A stretch of 64,000 nucleotides of DNA from Gnetum montanum (taxonomy: Eukaryota; Streptophyta; Gnetopsida; Gnetales; Gnetaceae): NCBI GenBank assembly GCA_015680685.1, contig MNCI01007652.1, forward strand, positions 355,793-419,792. The letters run 5' to 3'. Under the pieces are notes generated by a model that saw only the letters and a program-made list of their open reading frames with translations, was not told where the DNA came from and did no database searches. The translations under genes were made by a program, and so were the position numbers. Of the stretch, positions 10,796 to 20,979 are shown one piece after another (within the stretch, counting starts at the first letter, position 1; the number at the start of each line of letters is the position of its first letter).

Positions 10796-11674
10796 TGATG
10801 AATCATGATTCATTAGGCTCCAATATCAGACCCGTGATATCGGATCCACGATATCGGGTATGCGATATCACTACCTGGCTAGCAATATCGGATACACGAT
10901 ATTGTGACTTCTATGTGGGCCTATAAATACACATGTAGGCACACAAAGTGGGGTAGTAGTTCAGTTAAAAGTTAGTTTTCATTTTTAGTTCTTCTCAAGC
11001 CTTTCTCCCAGTGCATGCCCATAGTGTGATGATTGTAATTGTACAACACCTTTATTCAAGTGAGACATACTTGGACACGCACATGACCGAAAATAAAGAT
11101 CAAGATTACTTCATCATTGTAGCATTCACTTAGTTTAATCATTTAATTGTTATTCATTTCTTTCTTAATTAATACTTCTTTACCCTCAACTCCTATCCCT
11201 GTTATTAAACATGGAATGAGTACAACTTAATCATAAGCATTTAAGTGTGATTACATGGTATCCCAATAACATACCTAGGATATGCACTTGGTAATCCCAG
11301 TAGTAGTCATACACGAGGTCCAAGATGTGTACAGATGATTAAGGAACAGATGCTCACCACACTTAGACTAGTTTAGATTCTCTCCCCCTATGTCCTATTA
11401 GCTTAACTCTCTCTCCCTTTTCCTCCTAGCTTAATTAAAGTTATTTTCTATTACCTCTAGGAGTAGCACTAGTTTAGGACTGCATCATACATCTCACTTT
11501 GGACTAAACCATACGTGACAAAGCAAATACTAGTCTAGATGGAAAGACAATGAATTGCAATCAATGAGTAACTAACTAGATACCACAACTAGCATGTCTG
11601 CGGAGTTTGACTAGATCATGCGTGAAACGCTCATATTCGTATGGTTGAGTGTAGGGGTACCTTACCACTCATCA
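10796..11674 (+). repeat. 5' LTR of B
   Basis: It begins TGATGAATCATGATTCATTA and ends ACCACTCATCA. Four GATATC/AATATC palindromes lie at about 10836-10903, then TATAAATA at 10922-10929, then AATAAA at 11092-11097. The length equals that of the 3' LTR (879 bp). The first 20 nt contain ATGAATCATGATTCAT, an inverted repeat absent from the A-type LTRs. Confidence 0.92.
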
Positions 11675-11675
11675 T

Positions 11676-11693
11676 TGGCATTGTTGCCAAGGA
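11676..11693 (+). other. Primer binding site of B (tRNA-Asp type)
   Basis: TGGCATTGTTGCCAAGGA follows the LTR after one base. The complement of the plant tRNA-Asp(GUC) 3' end is TGGCGCCGTTGCCGGGGA. All five differences are C-to-T or G-to-A, as expected from methylation decay. Confidence 0.8.
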
Positions 11694-11807
11694 CAGTGCT
11701 AGTTATCTAGATTAGTTATATCATACAAGATCACTGTAATCAAGTATTCATGATATATCTTTTAGAAAAGAAATTAATTTCAATTAAGTTAGACACTTTT
11801 CACAACA

Positions 11808-14120
11808 ATGTCTCTCTCACAAGACTATGATAACACAACAACCAGTAAGGCAATTCATTGGAGAACCAACGAATTATACAATGATAAAGACAAAGTTTGG
11901 AGTACTCAACTTTATGCAGGAATTCCATATGTTTATGAGTATCCCAATGATACTCAAGGATTCTTGTCAACCAACTCTAACACCTCCAATAAGGATGGGA
12001 CAGCCCATAGAACGAGGAGGCCCAAAAGGCCTAGGACCTTCTCAATAACTAACAAGAATCTGTTAGGGGATGATTGGAAAACTTACAAAAGTCAAAACAA
12101 GTTTTTCAGTTTTTTCTCTTCCTCTACTCCTTCAACATTAGATCATGACGATCTTTCAAGGGATTGGTGTAGAACTAAAAATTGAGCTCACAAAGAAAAT
12201 TGAGAACACCAACATGAACAAGGACAACATCATCCCAACTCGCAAACTCACAACCTACTTAGAGACAATGAACCCCTGCTGGCCACTAAGAGCCTAATAC
12301 CTATACAAGAGGTTGTTCGAATATCCTACAGGCATCTCAAAGAAATCCATCTACCCAGGCTTGATTTAAACAACTTTCCCAGGTTTTCAATAGGCTATGA
12401 TTTAGATCCGCAATAGCATATACAAGCCTTCTATGATGCTTGTGTATGGAATAATATCGATAATGAGTGGAAAACACTTAAGCTCTTTCCTATGACACTC
12501 TTTGGCCAAGAAAAAGTGTGGTACAAATCCTTAAAGCCAAAATAAATCCGTAGTTGCCCAACAATGGTAGAACTCTTCATTGAATGATATCAAGCCTATG
12601 CCAAAGTGTCAACCTTGAGGAGACAAATCCAAGAATGGAAACAAGGGCAACATGAAACCTTGAACATGGCCTTAGAAAGATACTATTCTTTGTTAAACAA
12701 ATGCCCAAGACATGGATTCTCTAAGGAAAGGCTAATGTATCACATCATGGATGGGCTTCATAATGAAACAAGGGAAACCCTAGGGATGTATGCCCAAGGT
12801 CAACTATACAAGCTATGAACCCACTAACTCCAAGAGCTTATTAAGTAGGTAAGTAGGTAACAAACGAAGAAGGAGAAATGGCTAAATGGGAGAATGTTGA
12901 AAGCTCTCAATGGGACCAAAATCTCAAATTAGCAAAGGTCCATAACCATAAAGAGGAGAAATTAGCACACCTTGAGGAAGTGCAACCATTTCTACCTTTG
13001 CCAATGCAACAATCACTAGATGAAATCGAGGCAAAGATTAATAAGATGACGAAATGGATGCATGAAAAATATGGAGAATATGCTAACAATAGTAGAGGTA
13101 AAACTATGCTAAATCAAGAAACAAGACAGGAAACCATGCAACAATCAAAACAAAGGGTAGAAGATAATAAGAATAAGAACTCAACTACCAACTTCACATA
13201 TCAGTGTAACATCTGTCTGTATGATCACCCTAAAGGCCAATGCCCAGTTTTGTCACATTTACATGAGCATTGGGGAGGAGTGTTACATCCAAATTTCATA
13301 CAAAAATATCGGGTTCAACCACAATGGAAAAAGCCCCAATCATGGGGGAGGCCATCACTAACCCAACCATATCCTTTGTATGTCCCAACACCAAATGCTC
13401 ACTATGTCCAACACCCTATTTCTCCAACTGAATCATCATCCTCTACTTCGCCTCATCGTTATCATTCTCTAGAATACTATCCACTTATACCCTCTTCGAC
13501 AAGGTCACCACCTCATGTACCTTACACTTTTCCTCAACAACAATATTCTCATCCTTCACCTCCTTCTACATCACTACCAATTGTACCAAAAGGTTTTGCA
13601 CCATAGCACCAACCTATGAATGCTACTTGTGCTACTACTGTCAATAGCAGTGGAAGTACTCAAAAGATCCCTTTCTTTAGACATGGCCATAGAAAAAAAA
13701 TAGCATGATGTTGAACCCATTGTGTCTTCTAACTTAGCACAAGTTCAACACTGTGGTGCATCCTTCTCCTTGAACTCAACTCCTCATGTTACCTTATCCA
13801 GGCCACTAATCAACACTCCAACAACTATGTGGCCCAATGAATATAGCCACATAGAGAGACATATCGATCCTTGCATACCATCTTATGGTCACGGGTGCCA
13901 TAGTGGATCAACTCCTTATCAATTGACTACATCTCATAGCTTGCCCCACTATGTCAACTTTAATACAATGTGTGCACCCCAATTTGGGTACATTCCAACC
14001 ACGACACCAAAAGACACCCATTGGTTTGGATATGATCAGGTTCCAATATTTTCAAAATGCTTGGATCCAAACCTTCCATTTATTAATTCTAGTGATGCTC
14101 AAAGGTTTAGTCATGGGGGA
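11808..14120 (+). pseudogene. gag of element B (broken)
   Basis: The ATG at 11808 opens MSLSQDYDNTTTSKAIHWRT, matched by C gag (MSLLQDYNKATSSEAVHWRT). After several stops and frameshifts, the central capsid-like Retrotrans_gag region is clear at about 12370-12820: WKTLKLFPMTLFGQEKVWY, VSTLRRQIQEWKQGQHE, LERYYSLLNKCPRHGF and IMDGLHNETRETL. An open segment at 12878-13606 follows, with a CX2CX3HX4C zinc-knuckle-like motif (CNICLYDHPKGQC, about 13207-13245) and then a Pro/Tyr/Ser-rich tail to 14120. The gag of Athila/Tat-like plant elements has the same kind of knuckle (C..CGG.HPT..C). The product would form particles packaging element RNA. No protease follows it. Confidence 0.82.
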
Positions 14121-14130
14121 TAGCCCCCAT
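14113..14130 (+). other. Hairpin at the gag end of B
   Basis: ATGGGGGATAGCCCCCAT forms a 7-bp G/C stem exactly where the gag frame ends. C has a perfect 18-bp palindrome at the matching place (44443-44460). It may be a terminator-like RNA hairpin, an internal priming tract or a readthrough signal. Its function is unknown. Confidence 0.5.
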
Positions 14131-14922
14131 TCTAACGAGTAGAATTAATAAATGTTTTTCCCTTTCTTTAATTTTACAATTTTTTGTTTTCCAATTTTTT
14201 CATCTTTCAATTTGTTGTTTTATCTTTTTATTTATTGTTTGTTGTTTCATCTTTTTATTTATTTATTGTTTTTTTTTTTATGGGTAATCTCATCTATGAA
14301 TAAAACACTCATGTGACTCATTGGTTGAGGTGTTGTTCTTTGCTATCAAGTCTCGAGTAACTAATTATTTGGACAACAAGCCCATTACATCCATACAACC
14401 ATTCTATTAATAAGAGATTCTACTATGGGTATGATGATATTCTTGACATCATTAAAACTTAAAGTAATTTTGTGCTCATTATACCCAGAGCAAAGAAGGA
14501 TGGACCAAGAGGGACCAGGGTGTGACATCAAGGGACTTGTGGATTCTCTTTGGTGACATCTGTAGAAGTTACCATGCAACTTGGTTGTACTAAGATCCTT
14601 GTAGATCTAACAAAATGGGAGTAAGAGTAATAAAGGCACTCAATCAAAAAAAATGTTATTCTAGGGGGTCCCACTGGAAAGACATGCACCCATGCCTAAA
14701 GGTAGGTGGCTTCTCTGGATTAAGCATTCAAAAAGAAAAAAGAAGAGAAAGACAGCAAGAAGAATGTGCCAAAGTGGCCACACAAAAAGAAAAAGAAAAA
14801 AAATCAAGATCAAAGTGTCACAAAGCAATTCTAAATCACTCCTCCCTTGAACAAAATGCCAAGTGATCATACGTCTTGTTGTCATGGTACTCTTATGATT
14901 GTCCATCATGGGATGAAACAAT

Positions 14923-15186
14923 GTGATGTCACTGATCAAAGGAATGGACTTGGTCTTGATTTTGGAGCGACGGGCTAATAACACATTAATCACATCCTAC
15001 ACTCAAGATTCATTGTGTCCTAGGTTAGTTACCTCATGTCTCGATCTCTGTAATCCCTTCTACAATTCACCTCATCTCGCTATTCATGTATTTGTGACTC
15101 GTGTCTTGCGTAGCATTGAATTCATACCTCATCACGATGGTATCTACATGTGTGTGTTTTGTGGAGTTGTTGTGGATTACATTTAA
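14923..15186 (+). CDS. ORFx of element B, small conserved ORF of unknown function
   Basis: An intact 87-codon frame begins MMSLIKGMDLVLILERR and ends VFCGVVVDYI-stop. The matching frame in C (43721-43461, 86 codons) is also open and collinear: MSLIREMDLVLILEQR at the start, then QDSLCP, NPFY, SIEF and FCG..VDYI. More distant copies occur in A2 and E. No known domain is recognised and there is no retropepsin DSG motif. Length conservation despite decay elsewhere suggests that it was coding, but two related copies alone do not prove selection. It lies between the gag hairpin and the conserved block. Confidence 0.4.
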   Translation: MMSLIKGMDLVLILERRANNTLITSYTQDSLCPRLVTSCLDLCNPFYNSPHLAIHVFVTRVLRSIEFIPHHDGIYMCVFCGVVVDYI

Positions 15187-15225
15187 CCCTTCTAGTGCCT
15201 ATGAACATTTTCAGTTGTGGTTATG

Positions 15226-15274
15226 CAAGGGCATTATAGGTTGGAACTTGCTTTGGGAAGGACCCACTTACATG
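15226..15274 (+). other. Conserved noncoding block, copy in B
   Basis: It contains AAGGGCATTATAGGTTGGAA and then CTTGCTTTGGGAAGGACCCACT. It is the counterpart of 2131-2176, 43430-43377 and 63530-63478, located shortly after the ORFx stop in each. Confidence 0.55.
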
Positions 15275-15578
15275 AATTTTGTAATTTGAATTTGTTGCAC
15301 ATCATTACATCATTTTATACCCTCCGAGTACTACATTAACAACATTATTCTTTCCCTTATCATCCTTCTGGTTTAACCATTCCTATGTACCAAAACATGT
15401 CCTTTTTCCTGATCCGACTTATGAATTTAATCATCAGACCCTACCCCAATATACTTTTTGTGCCTTTTGGTCTATTTAACAATACCCTAGACTTTTCGCA
15501 TTGACCTTGAATTCTTCATTTTTGGCCTTGAAATTTAAAAATTCATCAATTTTTCTAAGTACCCTATTTTAAATAGGT

Positions 15579-15895
15579 CGCAATATCGGGGTCGTGCTAT
15601 CGGGTACGCAATATCGCGTCAACAAAAACTATATATATGGACCCCCCCTTCCCACGCACATCAACATCAGTCTCAACTATTCACATGGGGGGAGTTTTTT
15701 AAATTTTCTTTCACGAATTGTGACTTGCGCAACTCTTGGCCAAATAGCCATAACTTGCTTGCTAGCACTTCAATTCCCATTCTGCTTGAACCTACCTAAA
15801 CTCAGACTGTTTAGCTTAGTCATGGAGGAAGAGTACACTTCAAACCGCACATAAATTTTTCAAAATTCATCATTAGCTGAAGGATACTATAAAGG
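15579..15895 (+). promoter_or_regulatory. Internal promoter and noncoding exon of B ORF2 unit
   Basis: Palindromic AATATCGGGG...GCTATCGGGTACGCAATATCGCG half sites (about 15581-15618) precede TATATATA at 15630-15637. The following exon shares ATTCACATGGGGGGAGTTTT and TTAGCTTAGTCATGGAGG with the C unit, and ends at AAAGG|GTAATT (donor 15896). The layout copies the LTR U3 of this family but lies about 4.8 kb inside the element, ahead of ORF2. Confidence 0.6.
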
Positions 15896-16035
15896 GTAAT
15901 TGATTATAAAAATAATAAACATATTGCCAAAAATAATTTTATCTCTTCACCTACACCAAGAAATTAAATTTTGAAGCCACCTAATCGAATTAGGCCCAAT
16001 GTTAAAACTTTTAGGGGACATTTTCATAAAATTTC

Positions 16036-16638
16036 NNNNNNNNNNNNNNNNNNNNNNNNNNNNNNNNNNNNNNNNNNNNNNNNNNNNNNNNNNNNNNNNN
16101 NNNNNNNNNNNNNNNNNNNNNNNNNNNNNNNNNNNNNNNNNNNNNNNNNNNNNNNNNNNNNNNNNNNNNNNNNNNNNNNNNNNNNNNNNNNNNNNNNNNN
16201 NNNNNNNNNNNNNNNNNNNNNNNNNNNNNNNNNNNNNNNNNNNNNNNNNNNNNNNNNNNNNNNNNNNNNNNNNNNNNNNNNNNNNNNNNNNNNNNNNNNN
16301 NNNNNNNNNNNNNNNNNNNNNNNNNNNNNNNNNNNNNNNNNNNNNNNNNNNNNNNNNNNNNNNNNNNNNNNNNNNNNNNNNNNNNNNNNNNNNNNNNNNN
16401 NNNNNNNNNNNNNNNNNNNNNNNNNNNNNNNNNNNNNNNNNNNNNNNNNNNNNNNNNNNNNNNNNNNNNNNNNNNNNNNNNNNNNNNNNNNNNNNNNNNN
16501 NNNNNNNNNNNNNNNNNNNNNNNNNNNNNNNNNNNNNNNNNNNNNNNNNNNNNNNNNNNNNNNNNNNNNNNNNNNNNNNNNNNNNNNNNNNNNNNNNNNN
16601 NNNNNNNNNNNNNNNNNNNNNNNNNNNNNNNNNNNNNN
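16036..16638. other. Assembly gap (603 N) in B
   Basis: The gap falls inside the ORF2 intron and the ORF2 N-terminus. In C the distance from the splice donor to the Met of the MEILRRF motif is 957 nt, while here it is 749 nt with the gap counted. If B is collinear, about 200 nt more are missing than the N run shows. Confidence 0.8.
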
Positions 16639-18615
16639 TATCTCATGGAGATCTTGAGACAGTTTGAAGAACACAAGATAGGAAAGTTTGCATTGCCCTT
16701 CTCTTATCTCATCAAGAAGTTATGTAGGCATGCTGGAATTCTAGGGTACACCAATGATGTTTCCAGTAGATCTCAAAATGCTTCGTTCACTGAATTACTA
16801 AAGCCACCAACCCAAAGGAAGAGTGCTAGCAAGATACTATAGCCAGAACAAGAATAAATGGTGGGACCCACTACAACTCAAACTACAGGGCCTAGCCAAC
16901 TCCCAAGTACAAGGCTTGGTCAACAGTAACGTGCAGGGCCTAGCACGAGCCAATGAGACCAACCGTCGCTCCCACCATAGGATTATCAACCATTGATGAG
17001 CCATCTCAAGGTCATCATTGAAATGGTTAGTTGGGGAAGTTTTGATGATGCCAAAATATTTAGCGTCATTGATGATACCGTACGGCTCATAATTTCTATA
17101 GATCGTGCATGGGGCAAAGTGTCCATTCAAATAGGAGGAGAGGAGACACATTGTTCACAATAGATTTCAAGAATTGCTGCATCCTTCCAGGTGCAACTGG
17201 AGACTGGTGAAGGGGCTACAATAGTGGTCATGCAACACCAAGATGTAGCAGGAGCCATAGAAGTGGTCATGGACCACATCAAAGAGTCCTTCAATGTTCC
17301 TATTGTGTTACCGGCAGATTTCATAGGAGCACATGATGCTCAAACCTTGGTTGCTTCCTCTATGACTCCTGTGGAGCAAGAGGATGTTATTGATCGATTG
17401 TTGCAAATAGGACAAGTGATGACATCCTTGTTTGACATCCCACAAGATGTCACAGCAATGCAATCAAACCTCATCTCCACCAAAGAAAAGTTATTCATGT
17501 CAGAGATCAAGGCTGAGCATGCAGAGGCAAAGTTGGCAAGACTCCAAGAAAGGCTCATTACCCTACAAGCTGCACAATGAGACCCATCTCAATTCATTCC
17601 CATAGACCAATTGGATACTTTTAGGATAGAGTAGCTCAATATATTATTGGTAGATAATAAAAGAGTGACAGAGGAGAAGGAGAAGGTCGATTGGGATGTT
17701 TCCAAGGCACAAGTGAAAACATACACACATGCCAAAGCACTTAAGGCCTTGCAAGAAGAAAATAAATAGCTCACCATGGACAATCTTTGGTTGACCACTA
17801 TGGAGAAACAGAAAATTTTTCTAGAAGAAAATTTTCAATAGTTACGAGAATAGTTGGTCAGGGTTAACCAAGACATGAATCACTTGGCTAGAGAGAATCA
17901 AACCCTCTCAGTGGAGGAGGTACGCACAATCCATCAAAAGACGGCCATTGAAATAAGTACGTGGAAAAATGAGGCCAAGCGACATGAAAAACTGAAAGAG
18001 CATTTTAGAGACTAGGTGGGGATGTATAAGAAAGTCAACAAGAAAGAGATCCATATAGCCAAGGCCCACATTAACACCTTCAATGCTCAACACACTGATT
18101 GGCGGGTCATATTAGACACATATGCATTCATCCACCAAGTAGAGCTCAAAAGCCAGGACCTGCAGATCTAAGATCTTACAAAGTACATGGAATTGGCAAA
18201 CTTGCAATATGCCAACCTAGCCATGTTAATAGCAAGATGCCTGAGAGCAAAGCTAGAGAAGCAAAACACAAGAAAAAATTACAAAGGCTAGAAGTCACAA
18301 ATTTTGAATTGAGGTGGTTAAGGCTAGCTACCAAGGGTAGAAAGATATCATGATAGACTTGGCTTGATGGCTTATAGATTACCAGGACTACAAGGATAAA
18401 GCCAGAGCCTACGAGGAGGAACGGCAACTATTTACAACCTGGTACGTCAAAGCAAATCAGATGTTTCTACAACTGCCGTGTCCATGGGAAGTGCTGACTC
18501 CATCAAACATTGGAGCATCAGCATGAACAGCATAGGATCCCTAAGCCCAAAACTTGAAGCACAAGACAAGGGGAAGCGACCCATGGAGGAGCCACCACCA
18601 CCTGGAATCACATGA
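16639..18615 (+). pseudogene. ORF2 of element B, C-terminal two thirds (broken)
   Basis: The sequence resumes after the gap at MEILRQFEEHKIGKFALPFS (16645), matching MEILRRFKEWKIGKMAFPFP in C. It continues through a Thr/Pro-rich linker and an open segment at 17191-17577 with LLQIGQVMTSLFDIP, also seen in C. A long coiled-coil-like region follows (about 17460-18350; repeated Leu/Glu/Lys/Gln, e.g. YMELANLQYANLAMLI). The end is KRPMEEPPPPGIT-stop at 18615. Start and end are in the same frame (frame 1), but stops and a local frameshift near 18290 break it. No catalytic domain is recognised. It could be an accessory structural protein or a captured host sequence. Confidence 0.65.
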
Positions 18616-18800
18616 GTTCCAATAAAATTTTGCAATTTTGTAATTTTGTAATTTTATGGTTGTGTCCCAATTTTGTTCTATTCAATTCTCCACTACAGCA
18701 TGAATAATTCCTAGTCAATCAATAATCCCATACCTATCCACTATATAATCAATGGGGCTTGTTCTTATTTTGTATGACTCGAGAATGAGTTTTCATTCAT

Positions 18801-18811
18801 TCGTGGGGGTA
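18801..18811 (+). other. Polypurine tract of B
   Basis: TCGTGGGGGTA abuts the 3' LTR start TGATG at 18812. Equivalent tracts in A1, A2 and E read CATGGGGGTA. Confidence 0.7.
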
Positions 18812-19690
18812 TGATGAATCATGATTCATTAGGCTTCAATATTGAACCCACAATATAGGATCCACGATATCAAGTACGCGATATCATGGCCTAGCTAGCG
18901 ATATCGGATACACAATATCATGACTCCTGTGCGGGCCTATAAATACACATGTAGGTGCACGGAGTGGGGCAGTAGTTCAATTAGAAGTTAGTTTTCATTT
19001 TTAGTTCTTCTCAACCCTTTCTCCCAGTGCATGCCTACAGTGTGATGATTGTAATTGTACGACACCTTTATTCGAGTGTGATGTACTTGGACATGCACAT
19101 GACCAGAAATAAAGATCAAGATTACTTCATCATTGCAGCATTCACTTAGTTTAATTATTTAATTGTTATTCATTTCTTTCTTAATTAATACTTCTTTACC
19201 CTTAACTCCTATCCTTGTTATTAAACCCAGAATGAGTACGACTTAATCATGAGCATTTAAGTGTGACTATATGGTATCCTAGTAGTGTACCTAGGATATG
19301 CACTTGGTAATCCCAGTAGTAGTCATACATGAGGTCCAAGATGTGTACAGATGATTAAGGAATGAATGCTCATCGCACTTAGGCTAGTTTAGATTCTCTT
19401 CCCCTATGTCCTATTAGCTTAACTCTCTCTCCCTTTTCCTCCTAGCTTAATTAAAGTTATTTTTTATTGCCTCTAGGAGTAGCACTAGTTTAGGATTGCA
19501 TCATACACCTCACTCTAGACTAAACTATACATGACAAAGAAAATACTAGTCCAGATAGGAAGACAGTCAACTATGATCAACAAGTAACTATCTAGATACC
19601 ACAACTAGCCCGTCTATGGAGTTCGACTGGATCATGCGTGAAATGCTTGTATTCATATGGTTGAGTGTAGGGGTACCTCGCCACTCATCA
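18812..19690 (+). repeat. 3' LTR of B
   Basis: It is 879 bp, the same length as the 5' LTR, with TATAAATA at 18938-18945 and AATAAA at 19108-19113. In the first 130 bases the two LTRs differ at roughly twenty sites, nearly all transitions. Confidence 0.92.
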
Positions 19691-19695
19691 ATGTT
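19691..19695 (+). repeat. Target-site duplication of B, right copy (ATGTT)
   Basis: It is identical to 10791-10795. Confidence 0.9.
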
Positions 19696-20840
19696 AAAAG
19701 GGATTATAGAAGACATGAAGAGAAAGCTAAACTTGCTTTCTCTAAGAGAAGATAACTGTAATTTATATTAATAATAGAAAGAAGTTTTTTTTATTAATTA
19801 AAATTGACATGACTATTTATTATAGAGATAGAAATAAAAATTAATAATGATCAAGTTATTTTTAAGATCCTATAATAAACATTGACATGGTAGCTAAAAG
19901 TGTAGTTATAAAAAAGGTAAGTGCAACTCTCTACTATGCCAAAGACATGGGAGTGTTATCCATAGAAAAAGCTAACACTAATACTATACTTTTGGATTTG
20001 TTAGAGTAAGCACGCAAGGAGAAGAAGCATGAATGCCAAATAAAGGTGATGTTAGACTAGGTGGAGTTATTAGAAGCTAAAATTACTAGTAGCAACATGG
20101 TGAGGCATAATCCTCTACTTAATGCATATTGGAAGGAGAAGAATAAAGCTTTGAAGTTTTAAAAGGCTCATATGACATGCAAAATATCTTCATGAATGAT
20201 GATCCATTCTATGACAAGCTTTAGAAATTCTATAGCAACATGGAAAATTTGGGGTCAAAAGTTCCAAACAAATAAGAGGTGATATAAATAAGAATACCAC
20301 TAGTTACTAAAGGAAAATAATGGTATGTATATAGATAGAGAAATAGGAAGTTTGTTTATTCAACAAATGAAACTAGAAGAATCATTCTAGGATTGTGCTA
20401 ATAGTATCATGATAACCACACTAGTGAAACAGTAGAGGGCTTTGTAAGAAGAGCCTATAGAAGAAGAGGATGAGGATGGCATCTCCCTAGAAGAGTTGAA
20501 GGTATACAAGTAAACATGAGCTAATATTTTGTTAAAGATCCCTAGCTCAATATTTAAAAGTCTAGACACATCCAATCTAAGTTGAGAGGAGATGAAAGAA
20601 AGAATCTTATAAATGTATAGAAATACCCAAGTTAAATATTTTTTATCATCTTATACTCTAAAAAATTCTCTCACTTAAGAACTTATACTAAAAACAACTA
20701 GAGTTCAACTATAGTAATAGATGTAGCTATCAACCAAAAGGTACCATAAATATGATTGGTGCATATGTTTATATAGGCATTTTATTGTCTTGCATCAATG
20801 TAGTGACTCCTTATGCCTAGGTGGTGGTTATAGCTACTCT
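19696..20840. other. Repeat DNA, continuation of the host of B
   Basis: Broken plus-strand frames give patches such as NIFMNDDPFYDKL and EEDEDGISLEELKVYK, with no recognised domain. It is probably the continuation of the decayed element interrupted at 10795. The border with element H is not resolved. Confidence 0.3.
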
Positions 20841-20979
20841 CCTATTACTACTTTCAATTTCAATGTATTTTGTAGGATTCTCATCTTTTCATCATTGGTC
20901 TTGAGATCATGAATAGTCTAGGCTAATTCACCTAGATTTTTTATTATTGGCACTTTCCAAGGACACACCCAAATGGAAA

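Larger units (their letters stand above)
10796..19690 (+). mobile_element. Element B, complete non-autonomous gypsy-type LTR retrotransposon
   Basis: Two 879-bp LTRs in direct orientation (10796-11674 and 18812-19690) are flanked by a perfect 5-bp TSD. Behind the 5' LTR is a tRNA-Asp-type primer binding site, and before the 3' LTR a CGTGGGGGTA purine tract. The interior carries gag (11808-14120), ORFx, the conserved block, an internal promoter with splice donor, and ORF2 with a coiled-coil end. No RT, RNase H or integrase is present. The gag-to-promoter interval is only about 1.5 kb and the rest is ORF2, apart from a 603-N gap that falls in the intron/ORF2 start. LTR differences are mostly transitions, so the copy is old but structurally complete. 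Mobilisation must have come from another element. Confidence 0.88.

Noticed and set aside
10836-10905. GATATC clusters as phosphate-response (GNATATNC) sites
   Set aside because: The flanks read CGATATCG, which lacks the outer G and C of that motif in the required positions.
14661-14993. 110-codon minus-strand frame opposite the GA-rich tract of B
   Set aside because: The Phe/Leu run comes from the complement of the A/GA-rich tract. The plus-strand ORFx is conserved, the minus frame is not.
15971-16676. Long open frames across 16036-16638 and 57615-57938
   Set aside because: They consist of N runs read as open and carry no coding evidence.
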